From: Dechloromonas aromatica (nom. nud.)
GTDB lineage: Bacteria; Pseudomonadota; Gammaproteobacteria; Burkholderiales; Rhodocyclaceae
NCBI GenBank assembly: GCA_017848965.1
Contig: JAFIHA010000016.1
Location: 18,136 to 82,135 of the forward strand
DNA length: 64,000 nt
Direction: 5' to 3'
The translations under genes were made by a program, and so were the position numbers. The notes below the pieces were generated by a model. The model was not told the origin of the DNA. It made no database searches and saw only the letters and a list, made by a program, of their open reading frames with translations. This document shows positions 1 to 10,139 of the stretch, piece by piece (the stretch's first letter is position 1; each line of letters starts with the position of its first letter).

Positions 1-128
1 CGGCCAAGCTGAACTTCCTGGTCGGCGGCGCGCCGATCACCCGGATGACCAGCATCAACCTGCCGAACACCTTGAATACGCTGGGCGTCCGCCTGGTGCC
101 CAGTCAGTTGAAGATTCTGGTCATCTGA
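1..128 (+). CDS. C-terminal end of an unidentified protein, probably T6SS-linked
   Basis: The reading frame with codons from base 3 is open from the window edge to a TGA at 126-128, giving the last 41 residues, which end in LKILVI. I do not recognise the family from this fragment. It stops only four bases before the tssJ start, so it is almost certainly co-transcribed with the T6SS genes and may itself be a secretion component; that is inference from context only. Confidence 0.6.
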   Translation, partial: AKLNFLVGGAPITRMTSINLPNTLNTLGVRLVPSQLKILVI

Positions 129-132
129 TCCC

Positions 133-660
133 ATGTCCTGGAAAGCTGTACTGATTGCTGCCTGTCTCGCAGCGGGCATCCAGGGCTGCACGATCGGCGA
201 CGCGACGCGGGTGCTGTTCAGGGGGATGCCGGACCGGCTGATCCCAGAGAAACGGAACATCTCGCTGACCATCCACGGCGGCCCCAAGCTCAACGCCAAG
301 TTCGAGGGCGACGTCGCGCGGCCGCTGCGCCTGTGCATCTATCTGCACAAGCAAGAAGACTGGAATCCGCCGATGGATCTGGGCGCGCCCTGCGCCGAAC
401 AGGATTCCCGGGTGAGCAAGGCGCAGAAGGTCACCTTGCTTGCCGACCGCGTCGCCTACATCACGGAATCGGTGCCCTACGGGGACGCCTACTGGATCAC
501 GGTAACTGGTGATTTTGCCGACCAGGGAGGGAATGGCAAGGGCATTCTCAAGGTCCAGTCGCCGGCCGATCTCAATAGTTGCCACTGGCTGAACATCGAC
601 CGCAACCAGATTCAGGAAGTCAAGAAAAACAGTGCGGGCAATCAGCCCACATGCAAATAG
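133..660 (+). CDS. tssJ: TssJ, T6SS outer-membrane lipoprotein
   Basis: A 175-residue lipoprotein. The N-terminus is a short hydrophobic signal ending in a GIQGC lipobox, so Cys19 would be lipidated. TssJ (SciN/VasD family) anchors the TssJLM membrane complex of type VI secretion in the outer membrane and contacts the periplasmic part of TssM. The identification rests on lipobox, size, beta-rich body and the tssK-tssL-tssM genes that follow in the standard order. The ATG at 133 follows the upstream stop by four bases. Confidence 0.85.
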   Translation: MSWKAVLIAACLAAGIQGCTIGDATRVLFRGMPDRLIPEKRNISLTIHGGPKLNAKFEGDVARPLRLCIYLHKQEDWNPPMDLGAPCAEQDSRVSKAQKVTLLADRVAYITESVPYGDAYWITVTGDFADQGGNGKGILKVQSPADLNSCHWLNIDRNQIQEVKKNSAGNQPTCK

Positions 661-674
661 GGGTTCACTTCTTC

Positions 675-2036
675 ATGGCAACACACAATATCAACAGGGT
701 GGTCTGGACCGATGGTTTACTGGTTGAAGCGCAGCATTTTCAACAACAGGAACGCTACATCGAACACCAGGTGAACAGCCGCCTGTCGCAGATCACCAAC
801 CTCGGTTGGGGATTCAGCGAACTCGAAATCGACCAGGATCTGCTGCAACAGGGCTTGCTCGCCATCATCCGGGCGCGCGGCATTTTCGACGACGGTACGC
901 CGTTCTCGATTCCGACCTGCGACGCCATTCCGGAAGCGCTTGATCTTTCGGATGCGCCGATCGGCACCCGGATCTGTCTCGCCACCGTGCGCAGCGACGT
1001 GGTCAATAGTTCGGTCGGCTTTGGCGAGGCCGAAGCCGCCGCCCGTTACAAGGTGGTCGAAGCCGAAGTGCAGGACGCCAACGTCGGTCTCGACCCGGAA
1101 GGGTCGCCGCTGCGCATCCACATGCAGGTCGGCCAGCTGCGCACCCGCCTGTGCCGCGAGGATCACGTCGGCGCCAGCGAAACCTGGCAACCGATCGCCC
1201 GCCTGGCGGCGCGCCAGGGCAACCGCGGCATTGTCCTCGATAGCGATTTCATCCCGGCGATGCTCGACGTTCGCGCCCATACCCGTCTGCTGGCCGTCTG
1301 CAACGAGTTCCAGGGGCTGCTCCAGCACCGCCTCAGCGCTTCCGCCGGCCAGCGCCTGCTCGCCAGCGGCGGCGGCCTGGCCGACCTGATCGAGATGCTG
1401 GCGACGCAGGCGATCTCCGAATACCGGATGCGCCTCGACCATCTGGAAGCCTACGACCCCCTGCATCCCGCCGATCTCTATCTGGAACTGACCGGTCTGC
1501 TCGGCCGCCTTTCCGTGCTGCCCAGCGTCGAGCCGATGTTGGCCGCGCAGAAGTGGCGCTACCAGCACGACGACCTGCAAGCCTGTTTCAGCGCCCTGGC
1601 CCATGCGCTGCGTCGGGCACTGGCGCTGATCATCGAATCGCCGGTGATCCCGCTGCGTTTCGAGGATCGTGGCGACCAGGTCTACCTGTGTATCAACGAT
1701 CCGCAGTGGAAGCTGCAGAAGATGGTCTTTGCTTTCACTTCGGCGATGCCCGGCGAGAACCTGCGCCGCATGCTGCCGACCCAGGTCAAGTTCGGCCCGG
1801 TCGAGCACATCAACAAGCTGGTCGATCTGCAACTGCCGGGCGCGCGCCTGGTGCCGGTGTCGGCGGTGCCGCGCAATCTGCCTTTCTATGCGCAGAGCGT
1901 CTATTTCGAGGTCGAATCGGTCGATCCCTACTGGAAGGAAACGATGCGCGGCGCGGCAATGGCGCTGCGCGTGGTCGGCGATTTCCCGCAACTGAAGTTC
2001 GAGGCCTGGGGGCTGCGTGAAGGGAAAGTGGCATGA
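675..2036 (+). CDS. tssK: TssK, T6SS baseplate subunit
   Basis: A 453-residue cytoplasmic protein matching TssK (ImpJ/VasE), which joins the baseplate to the TssL/TssM membrane complex. The typical N-terminal stretch with VVWTDGLLVEAQHFQQQERY is visible. The frame is open further upstream (to 579) but that part overlaps tssJ; the ATG at 675 is chosen because it opens the conserved N-terminus and has a GGGG stretch upstream. It ends in an ATGA overlap with tssL. Confidence 0.92.
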   Translation: MATHNINRVVWTDGLLVEAQHFQQQERYIEHQVNSRLSQITNLGWGFSELEIDQDLLQQGLLAIIRARGIFDDGTPFSIPTCDAIPEALDLSDAPIGTRICLATVRSDVVNSSVGFGEAEAAARYKVVEAEVQDANVGLDPEGSPLRIHMQVGQLRTRLCREDHVGASETWQPIARLAARQGNRGIVLDSDFIPAMLDVRAHTRLLAVCNEFQGLLQHRLSASAGQRLLASGGGLADLIEMLATQAISEYRMRLDHLEAYDPLHPADLYLELTGLLGRLSVLPSVEPMLAAQKWRYQHDDLQACFSALAHALRRALALIIESPVIPLRFEDRGDQVYLCINDPQWKLQKMVFAFTSAMPGENLRRMLPTQVKFGPVEHINKLVDLQLPGARLVPVSAVPRNLPFYAQSVYFEVESVDPYWKETMRGAAMALRVVGDFPQLKFEAWGLREGKVA

Positions 2037-3472
2037 GGGGCATCAATGAAATCATGAGCGCGCTGCGCAACATCCCGACCTCCGGTGGTGTTTCCTCGAT
2101 GGGCGCCCTCGGCGACATCGCCCAGCGCATTTCCAGCTCGATGCCGCGCGGCGCGGAAAATCCCCAGCCCTTCGGCAACCTGCTTGAACACAGCGACGAC
2201 ACGCCGGCCCTCGCGGCGCCGGTCGAGCAACCGGCGAGCAAGGAAAAACCGGTCGACCGTTCGGTCGGGGCGGTCGCCATGCTCGGCATGCGCAACGCCA
2301 TCGCCCGGCCCGGCGTGGCTGCGTCGAAGTGGCAGAATCCCTACATCTCGGCGGCGATCCCGCCGCTCCTGCTGCTGCATCGTCTGGAAGACCAGGGCAT
2401 CACCTTCGATACCTCGTTGCGCGGACAGCTCGGCCTGGAAGTACGGATGTTCCGCGAGAAGCTGGCGAGCAGCGGCGAAGAATCGCGCTGGATCGACGAC
2501 GCCTCCTACCTGTTGTGCACGCATATCGATGAGTTGCTCAACGAAGCCTGCCGCAAGCAGGATCTGCCCTTGCCGGAAAAATCCCTGCTCGTCGAATTTC
2601 ACGGCGACGCCTGGGGCGGCGAGGACTGCTTCATCAAGCTGGAAACGGCGATGAGCCAGGAACGGCCGCCGATCGCGCTGCTCGAACTGTACGAGGTGAT
2701 CCTCGGCCTCGGCTTCCAGGGGCGCTACCAGGTCATCGATCGCGGCGACGTGTTGCTGCAGGATTTGCGCAGCAAGCTGCACCGCATGATCTGGGATCGC
2801 GCGCCCGACGGCCTGGCCCTGCGCTCGGGTTTGCCCAAGGTGTTCAAGCCGCGCTGGCTGACGCCGTTCCGGCTCTTCCTGATCGGCGCCGCGCTGCTGT
2901 CGATCGCCTACCTGGCCGGTGTTTTCGACATCGCCATGCGCGGCAGCCCGCTGCGCGAGGCGCTGGCCGCCTACGAACCGCCGGTGCGCGAAATCAACAT
3001 CTCGGAAACCCTGCCGCCGCCGCTGCCGGAGCTGATCGCCGAAGGCTGGCTGACGGCCGAGCGGCGGGAAAACGGCTGGCTGCTGATCTTCCGCGCCGAC
3101 GGGGCATTCGAGCCCGGCAAGGCGGAAATCCGGCCCGAGTTCCTGCCCAACCTGACCCGCCTCGGCGCCGCTTTCGCGCCCTGGCCCGGTGATCTGGAAG
3201 TCATCGGTCACACCGACCTGACGCCGATCCTGGCAAGCAAGTTCCCCTCCAATCAGGCGCTTTCCGAAGCCCGTGCCCGCGAAGTCGCCAAGCTGATCGA
3301 GCAGCAGGTTGCCGGCGGCAAGGCACAGCGTCAGGTGACGGCGTCCGGGATGGGCGAGAAGGCACCGGTGATAGCCGAAATCAATCCGGCGGCCAACCTC
3401 AAGAACCGTCGGGTCGAGGTCTTGTGGAAGGTGGCGGCAACCCGGCGCGTGGTGACTGAAATCATCCGCTGA
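2033..3472 (+). CDS. tssL: TssL with C-terminal OmpA/MotB peptidoglycan-binding domain
   Basis: A 479-residue DotU/TssL protein of the T6SS inner-membrane complex. About 100 hydrophilic residues lead into the cytoplasmic DotU domain (roughly 110-260), then a single membrane helix near 279-298 (FRLFLIGAALLSIAYLAGVF). The periplasmic part has an OmpA-like domain (VIGHTDLTP and NRRVEV motifs, roughly 350-470) that should bind peptidoglycan. This is the extended type of TssL rather than the short one needing a separate TagL. The start overlaps the tssK stop; an in-frame ATG at 2054 is an alternative. Confidence 0.9.
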   Translation: MRGINEIMSALRNIPTSGGVSSMGALGDIAQRISSSMPRGAENPQPFGNLLEHSDDTPALAAPVEQPASKEKPVDRSVGAVAMLGMRNAIARPGVAASKWQNPYISAAIPPLLLLHRLEDQGITFDTSLRGQLGLEVRMFREKLASSGEESRWIDDASYLLCTHIDELLNEACRKQDLPLPEKSLLVEFHGDAWGGEDCFIKLETAMSQERPPIALLELYEVILGLGFQGRYQVIDRGDVLLQDLRSKLHRMIWDRAPDGLALRSGLPKVFKPRWLTPFRLFLIGAALLSIAYLAGVFDIAMRGSPLREALAAYEPPVREINISETLPPPLPELIAEGWLTAERRENGWLLIFRADGAFEPGKAEIRPEFLPNLTRLGAAFAPWPGDLEVIGHTDLTPILASKFPSNQALSEARAREVAKLIEQQVAGGKAQRQVTASGMGEKAPVIAEINPAANLKNRRVEVLWKVAATRRVVTEIIR

Positions 3473-3581
3473 ACGGGAAGAGGGTAGGCAGCAATTACCG
3501 GTCCGGAAAAGACCGGGGTTCATCGAAGTTGATCAGCGCAGGGGTTTGCACTGGCGAAACCCTGGGTTGGGAGCATCAGAA

Positions 3582-6500
3582 ATGTTGAGAAGTTCGTTAC
3601 GCATCGTCATCTCCTTGATTCTTGCCGCCGTCGTGTGGTGGATCGGACCGATGGTCGCCATCGGTCGTTATCATCCTTTCGGCTGGCTGTGGCTGCGCCA
3701 GCTGCTGGTGGTTCTGCTGCTGTTCTGGGGCTTCTATCCCTTGCTGCGCTGGCTGCTCGGCAAGTTCCTGTCGCTCTTCCGCCGCCGCAAGCAGAAGGCG
3801 CCGACGGTGGACAACGACCGCATCAGCAGCCGTCTCGCCGACCTCGAGCTGACCCTGCGCAAGATCTGGGTCGATCGCCAGAAAGGCTTCTTCCGTCGCC
3901 TGACCTATCGCCTGCGCAAGGGGCATCTGCGCGAACAGCCCTGGTTCATGCTGCTCGGTTCGTCGGGGGCGGGGAAGACCAGTTTTCTCAACCACACCGG
4001 CCAGAATGCCTTGCCCGGCGAAGTGGCCGGCCTGCCGCGCCTCGGCGAATCGCTGGGGCAGACCGAGGATTGCGGCTTCTGGGTCAACGACAAGGCGGTC
4101 TGGATCGACAGCAGCGGCCAGTGGGCCGAGCGCGAGGCGCTTGGTGAATCCGGCTTCAGCGCCTGGAAGAAGCTGCTCGCCGGGGTCCGCCGCATGCGCG
4201 GCGGCGCCGGCCTCGACGGCCTGGTGCTCTGCGTCGACCTCGACTGGATGCTGAAAGCCAGTTCGGAGCAGCGCAAGCGGCTGGCCGACACGCTGCGCGG
4301 CCGGGTTCTCGAACTGGCCGACTGGTTCGACGCCGAACTGCCGATCTACATCGTCCTCACCCACGTCGATACCCTGCCCGGCGGCGGCGCCATGCTGGCT
4401 GCGCTCGAGGACGAGACGCTGGCCGACGGCATGGGCTTCGAGGCGCTGGCGGAAGGCGGTGTCGATGCCTGGTACGAGCGTTTCGAACATCGCGTGCAGC
4501 GCGTCGTCCAGTTCGTCATCCCGCAGATGGCGGATGCCAATGAGGGCCAGCAACTGCTGCATTTCACCGAAAGCCTGGGGCGCCTGCGCTCACCGCTGCT
4601 GGAGTTCGTCAAGTCGGTGATCATGCACGCCTCGTCGGTGCGGGGCGGACAGTTGCGCGGCATGTGGTTCGGTACCTCGGTCTATCTGATGGCCACCGAC
4701 GAGGCGGTCAATCTGGTACAGCTCGACGAACCCAACGAGTCGCCGGCCTTTCGTTCCTTCGCCAAGACCTTCTTCGCACCGATCAGCCAGGCGATCGAAG
4801 AGCGCAACATCCTGCGCTTCGGCGACAAGTCGCTGGCTTCCCGCGGCAAGCGGATGCTGCGCTGGGGGATCAGCGTCGTCGCCCTGTGCCTGTTGTCGGT
4901 CTGGTTGGTGCTGACCTATTTCGATCAGCGCAGCTACATCGACCTGATCTGGGCGCAGTTCGGCGAAGGCAAGCGGCTGGCCCAGCAACTGGCCGATACG
5001 CCGAGCGCCGATATTGCACTGATGGATGTCTCCAGCCAGATGCGCTATGCCGGCAATCAACTGGGCGCCAACTTCTCGATGATCCCGTCGACCTTCTTCG
5101 AGCACTCGCGGATCCGTAACGTCGCCTACGAGACCTATCGTCGTCACCTGTTCAAGAGCTTCATGCCGGAGATGTTCAAGTACGTCACCGTGCAGTTGAA
5201 GAGCGAGATGGAGGGCGGCACCGGTGACGTCTACGAGACGCTGCGCCTGTACCTGATGCTGGTCAAGCCGGAGCGCCGGAATCCGGAAATCGCCGTCCGC
5301 TGGTTCGAGAAACGCTGGGACAAGATCGCTCCGGCGAATTCCAGCGATGAAGAAAAAAGTGTCTTCCTCGGCCACGTCGCCGCCACGTTCTCGCCGCCCT
5401 TCCTGCCCGCCGCACCGGCCGACGAGAACCTGTTGACGCAGGCGCGGGCGGTGGCCAGCGGCCTGCCCAGCGCGATCCGGGTGATCGACAACGTCAAGGC
5501 GCAAGCCTTGCCGGAAAGCGTCGAGGACGTTTCGTTGTCGCGCGCCGCCGGTCTCAACGCGCCGATGCTGTTGCGCATGCGCAGCGACACGCCGACCACC
5601 TCGCCGGTCATCAGCGGCTGGTATACCCGTGCCGGTTACCACGACGTCTTCATGCCGCGGCTGATGAAGAGCGCGCGTGAGATCTTCGAGGAGGAAAACT
5701 GGGTGCTGCGCGACGAGAACGGCGCCAAGGGCAATGCCTTCGATGTCGAGAAGAGCGTCCAGGACATGTCCGACGCGGCGCGCCGCCAGTTCCTGCAGGA
5801 CTACATCCAGCACTGGCGTGGCTTCATCAACGACATCACGGTCCGCCGCTACAGCAGTATGGATGACGCCGCCTGGCTGGCCAAGGCGATGATGGACCCG
5901 CAGTCGGCACTGGCCCAGCTGGTCCGCTTCATCGGCCGCGAAACTTCGCTGACCGGCAACTACGAAGGCGATGTCGATAGCTGGATCGATCGCCAGAAGC
6001 TCAACCTGGAGCGGACGCGGCGTGCCGTCGTCGGCGAGATCAGCGGCCAGCACTATCGCTACCGCGTGCTGCCCGAGCATGTCGTCGACGACTACTTCAA
6101 CTCCTTGCGCCGCATGGCCGTCACGCTGACCCCGAACTCCGGGGTGGAAACGGCGGCCAGCCCGCTCAGCCGCCTGTTCGAACCGCTCTACCGGCAGATT
6201 TCGGTGGTCAACGGCGCGATGCAGGTCGGTCAGTTGATGCCCGAGTACGACGCCTTCCGCCGCATGCGTGCCGACGCTGCGCGGCAGCCGGAGCCGATCC
6301 GCGGCATCATGCTTGACCTGATCGAGTCGGGCAGCAACGCGACGGCACAGAAGTCGAGCGCCGAACTGACCAAGGGGGCGACCGGGGCGTCGAAGTCGAT
6401 CTGTCCGCAAACGGTTGCGCGCTATCCGCTGGTCCGCAGTTCGGGACGCGATGTCGGCTCCGAGGACTTCCGGCGCCTGTTCGGGCCGCGCGGGGTGCTC

Positions 6501-7052
6501 GACAGCTACTTCAACGAGGAACTGGCGCAATACGTCGATACCTCGAACGTCCCGTGGCGGGCGAAGCGGGTCGATGGCCTGGCGGGCAGCCTGGTCAATC
6601 CGAACATCATCCGTTCGTATGAACTGGCCCGCTCGATCCGCGACAACTTCTTCAACGAGAGCGGTCAGCTCGGTTTCTCGGTCATCGTCCGCGCGGTGGA
6701 TATGGACGCCAGCGTCACCGAAGCCTTGTTCGACATCGGCGGCGAGCAACTGCGCTACGCGCATGGTGCGTCGGCGCCGAAGAAGATCGACTGGTCGCCG
6801 CAACGTTCGAGCATGGTGGTCCGCCTGCACATGCGCTCCGTCGATGGCCGCACCCAGCAGATGGAGTTCACCGGGCCGTGGGCGATCTTCCGCTTCTTCG
6901 ACGCCGGCGAGCCACTGACCCTGGCCGACGACAAGCGGGTCATGCGCTACAAGACCGCGCTGGGTGCCGTGTCGCTCGAATTCCAGGCGACCAGCAGCGA
7001 TTTCCCGCTGTGGTCGCGGACGCTGGCCCAGTTTTACTGTCCTTCGAAGTAA
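3582..7052 (+). CDS. tssM: TssM (IcmF), T6SS inner-membrane motor protein
   Basis: A 1156-residue IcmF-family protein. Two membrane helices lie in the first 60 residues, a Walker A motif GSSGAGKT near residues 125-132, a third membrane helix near 429-447 and a large periplasmic C-terminal region that contacts TssJ. Length and order are normal for TssM, and the intact Walker A suggests the NTP-binding type. The ATG at 3582 is preferred over the upstream in-frame ATG at 3546 because it starts the hydrophobic first helix directly. Confidence 0.92.
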   Translation: MLRSSLRIVISLILAAVVWWIGPMVAIGRYHPFGWLWLRQLLVVLLLFWGFYPLLRWLLGKFLSLFRRRKQKAPTVDNDRISSRLADLELTLRKIWVDRQKGFFRRLTYRLRKGHLREQPWFMLLGSSGAGKTSFLNHTGQNALPGEVAGLPRLGESLGQTEDCGFWVNDKAVWIDSSGQWAEREALGESGFSAWKKLLAGVRRMRGGAGLDGLVLCVDLDWMLKASSEQRKRLADTLRGRVLELADWFDAELPIYIVLTHVDTLPGGGAMLAALEDETLADGMGFEALAEGGVDAWYERFEHRVQRVVQFVIPQMADANEGQQLLHFTESLGRLRSPLLEFVKSVIMHASSVRGGQLRGMWFGTSVYLMATDEAVNLVQLDEPNESPAFRSFAKTFFAPISQAIEERNILRFGDKSLASRGKRMLRWGISVVALCLLSVWLVLTYFDQRSYIDLIWAQFGEGKRLAQQLADTPSADIALMDVSSQMRYAGNQLGANFSMIPSTFFEHSRIRNVAYETYRRHLFKSFMPEMFKYVTVQLKSEMEGGTGDVYETLRLYLMLVKPERRNPEIAVRWFEKRWDKIAPANSSDEEKSVFLGHVAATFSPPFLPAAPADENLLTQARAVASGLPSAIRVIDNVKAQALPESVEDVSLSRAAGLNAPMLLRMRSDTPTTSPVISGWYTRAGYHDVFMPRLMKSAREIFEEENWVLRDENGAKGNAFDVEKSVQDMSDAARRQFLQDYIQHWRGFINDITVRRYSSMDDAAWLAKAMMDPQSALAQLVRFIGRETSLTGNYEGDVDSWIDRQKLNLERTRRAVVGEISGQHYRYRVLPEHVVDDYFNSLRRMAVTLTPNSGVETAASPLSRLFEPLYRQISVVNGAMQVGQLMPEYDAFRRMRADAARQPEPIRGIMLDLIESGSNATAQKSSAELTKGATGASKSICPQTVARYPLVRSSGRDVGSEDFRRLFGPRGVLDSYFNEELAQYVDTSNVPWRAKRVDGLAGSLVNPNIIRSYELARSIRDNFFNESGQLGFSVIVRAVDMDASVTEALFDIGGEQLRYAHGASAPKKIDWSPQRSSMVVRLHMRSVDGRTQQMEFTGPWAIFRFFDAGEPLTLADDKRVMRYKTALGAVSLEFQATSSDFPLWSRTLAQFYCPSK

Positions 7053-7054
7053 GT

Positions 7055-7075
7055 CGGCGGCGGCTTTCGCCGCCG
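7055..7075 (+). other. GC-rich hairpin after tssM
   Basis: An 8-bp perfect stem (7055-7062 with 7068-7075, loop GCTTT) directly behind the tssM stop. No T-run follows, so it is more likely an mRNA-stabilising or partial-termination hairpin between tssM and the two small genes than a full terminator. Confidence 0.5.
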
Positions 7076-7125
7076 GCATTGGTGATGCTTTATTAACGAG
7101 TTGTTGAATTTAACGGAGGTGAATC

Positions 7126-7482
7126 ATGCTTGATCCCAAGGAAATCATCGCGTCCATCCAGCAGAGTCTGGATAGCTGCAACACGATGCAGTCGTCGTCG
7201 ACGGCGAGCTTCAACGAAGGCGTGCCGGGGTACAACATTTCTGGTCCCACCAACGCCAGCCTGGTCATTGGCGGTGTTCAGGGAGCAGTCAATTCGATGG
7301 TCGAGAACATGAACAACATCAAGCGTTCGATCGACGATCAACTGGATGCCCACCAGGCCATGCAGAAGGGCGAGACGACGCAGCAGTTCAACGCCAACAT
7401 GGACGATCTGCGGCCAACCAATGCCGCGGGTTTCCCGAACGAAATGATGGACAACTTCTTCAAGGCGTTCAAGAACCGCTGA
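7126..7482 (+). CDS. Small hydrophilic protein of unknown function in the T6SS locus
   Basis: An unrecognised 118-residue protein with no signal peptide or membrane helix. It is rich in Asn, Met, Gln and Ser, with a probable helical middle (about residues 55-90) and an aromatic, basic C-terminus (NFFKAFKNR). A good AACGGAGG ribosome site precedes the ATG. It sits between tssM and the SecB-like gene, each flanked by a GC hairpin, so separate expression levels seem likely. It could be a secreted cargo, an accessory subunit or a client of the neighbouring chaperone; all three are speculation. Confidence 0.8.
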   Translation: MLDPKEIIASIQQSLDSCNTMQSSSTASFNEGVPGYNISGPTNASLVIGGVQGAVNSMVENMNNIKRSIDDQLDAHQAMQKGETTQQFNANMDDLRPTNAAGFPNEMMDNFFKAFKNR

Positions 7483-7522
7483 GTTCTGGCAGGGCGCCAC
7501 AGGCGCAAGGATTATCGAAAAT

Positions 7523-7541
7523 CGCCGGCATTCCGCCGGCG
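7523..7541 (+). other. GC-rich hairpin before the secB-like gene
   Basis: A 7-bp perfect stem, CGCCGGC (7523-7529) and GCCGGCG (7535-7541) around ATTCC, just upstream of the SecB-like start. It shares its core with the hairpin behind tssM, and may set relative expression along the operon. Confidence 0.45.
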
Positions 7542-7570
7542 GTGAATTGCATCATGATTGGGGAACACAG

Positions 7571-8035
7571 ATGGAGCAGGGGAATTTGCAGCCGCAGTTC
7601 GGCATCGAGCGTATCTACCTGAAGGACATTTCCTTCCAGGTCGCCAATGCGCCTGAGGTTTATTCGGACAGCCGGCGTTACGACGTCGGCCTGAACATCA
7701 ACAGCGCCAGCCGCCAGGTCAGCGCCGAGGTCTTCGAGGTCGTGCTGACCGTCGTCGCCACCGCCAAGCAGGGAGAAACCGAGGTCTTCAAGGGCGTCGT
7801 CAGTGAAGGCGGCTCCTTCGTCATCCGCAACGTCAAGCTCGATCAGCGCGACGCCATCCTCGGCGTCGCCTGTCCGAACATCCTGCTGCCCTATGCCCGG
7901 GAAATGCTTGCCGACCTGAGCACCCGCGCCGGCTTCTCGCCGGTGATGATCCAGCCGGTGGATTTTGAGGCAGTGTTCCTGCAGCAGCGCGAGCAGGCCA
8001 GGCAGCAGGCGGGGCAGGGCGCGCCGCTGCAGTAA
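7571..8035 (+). CDS. SecB-family export chaperone, T6SS-associated paralogue
   Basis: A 154-residue protein with the SecB fold signature: IERIYLKDISFQVANAPEV near the N-terminus, a middle Y-V-L-T-V strand region, and CPNILLPYAREMLADLSTRAGF followed by PVDF-A-F. Canonical SecB is a tetramer that keeps preproteins unfolded and hands them to SecA. Here the gene is last in a T6SS operon instead of near grxC/gpsA, so it is probably a dedicated paralogue, though whether the genome has another secB cannot be seen. The ATG at 7571 has GGGGA upstream; a GC-rich terminator follows. Confidence 0.85.
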   Translation: MEQGNLQPQFGIERIYLKDISFQVANAPEVYSDSRRYDVGLNINSASRQVSAEVFEVVLTVVATAKQGETEVFKGVVSEGGSFVIRNVKLDQRDAILGVACPNILLPYAREMLADLSTRAGFSPVMIQPVDFEAVFLQQREQARQQAGQGAPLQ

Positions 8036-8051
8036 GCCGTAGCGCCGCCGA

Positions 8052-8087
8052 AATCCCGCAGACGGCCGTCGGGTCGTCTGCGGGATT
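8052..8087 (+). terminator. Rho-independent terminator closing the T6SS operon
   Basis: A 13-bp perfect stem (8052-8064 with 8075-8087) around a 10-base loop, followed by TATTCATT. It begins 16 bases after the SecB-like stop and separates this operon from the LysR gene. Confidence 0.75.
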
Positions 8088-8145
8088 ATTCATTCCCGGG
8101 CGAGTGTGGTTGAATAGCGGTCTTTGCGCAGACTGGAGCCGAACC

Positions 8146-9044
8146 ATGGCTGATCGGCGACTACAGGTTTTTCATGCCGTAGCCAAACACCGCAGTTTCA
8201 CCCGCGCCGCCGACGCGCTGTTCATGACGCAACCGGCGGTCACCTTCCAGATCAGGCAGCTTGAGGAGCAGTACTCGACGCGCCTGTTCGAACGCCGTCA
8301 CGGCAGCATCGACCTGACCCCCGCCGGCGAACTGGTGCTCGAATATGCGCAGAAAATCCTCGCCTTGTCCGACGAGATGGACACCCGCGTCGCCGAACTC
8401 ACCGGCGAGATGCGCGGGCCGCTGCTGGTCGGCGCCAGCACGACGATCGCCGAGTTCATGCTGCCGCGCGTGCTCGGCGAGTTCAACGCGCTCTACCCGC
8501 AGGTGCGGGCGCGGCTGATCGTTGCCAATTCGGAGAGCATCGAGAGCAGGGTCGCCGAGCACAGTCTCGACGTCGGCCTGATCGAGGCGCCGGCCAGGCT
8601 TTCCGGGCTGAGCAGCCAGATCTGCTGCGAGGACGAGCTGCAGGTGGTTTGCGTGCCGGATTACCCGCTGGCCGAATTCAAGGCGCTGCAGCCGGCCGAT
8701 CTTGCCGATTACGAATTCATTTCACGCGAACCGGGGTCGGGGACGCGGGCGATCACCGACGCCTATTTCCGCGATCACGGCGTCAAGCCGGAGTCGCTCA
8801 AGACACAAATGGAGCTGGGCAGCCCGGAAGCGCTCAAGGGCGTGGTGTCCACCGGGCTGGGTTTCGCCATCGTCTCGCGCGCCGTCGTCGCCAAGGAAAT
8901 CCGCCTCGGCGAACTGCTCGGCATTCCGCTTTCACCACCACTCAAGCGCAGTCTTTATCTGGTGCATCCGCAGGACCGCTTCCAGTCGAAGCTGCTGTCT
9001 ACTTTCATCGATTTCGCCCGCCGCAAGCTCAAGGAACAGGCTGC

Positions 9045-9048
<4 letters not shown>
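8146..9048 (+). CDS. LysR-family transcriptional regulator
   Basis: A 300-residue LysR protein. The N-terminal winged helix-turn-helix reads SFTRAADALFMTQPAVTFQI; a linker helix and a two-lobed effector domain (about 90-295, with GSGTRAITDAYF) follow. The effector is not readable from sequence; resemblance is to the CbbR/YeiE side of the family. The ATG at 8146 starts the conserved N-terminus; the frame is open slightly further upstream. Its stop overlaps the alr start (ATGA), so it is translationally coupled to alr, which is unusual for a regulator usually placed divergently from its target. Confidence 0.9.
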
Positions 9049-10139
<1,091 letters not shown>

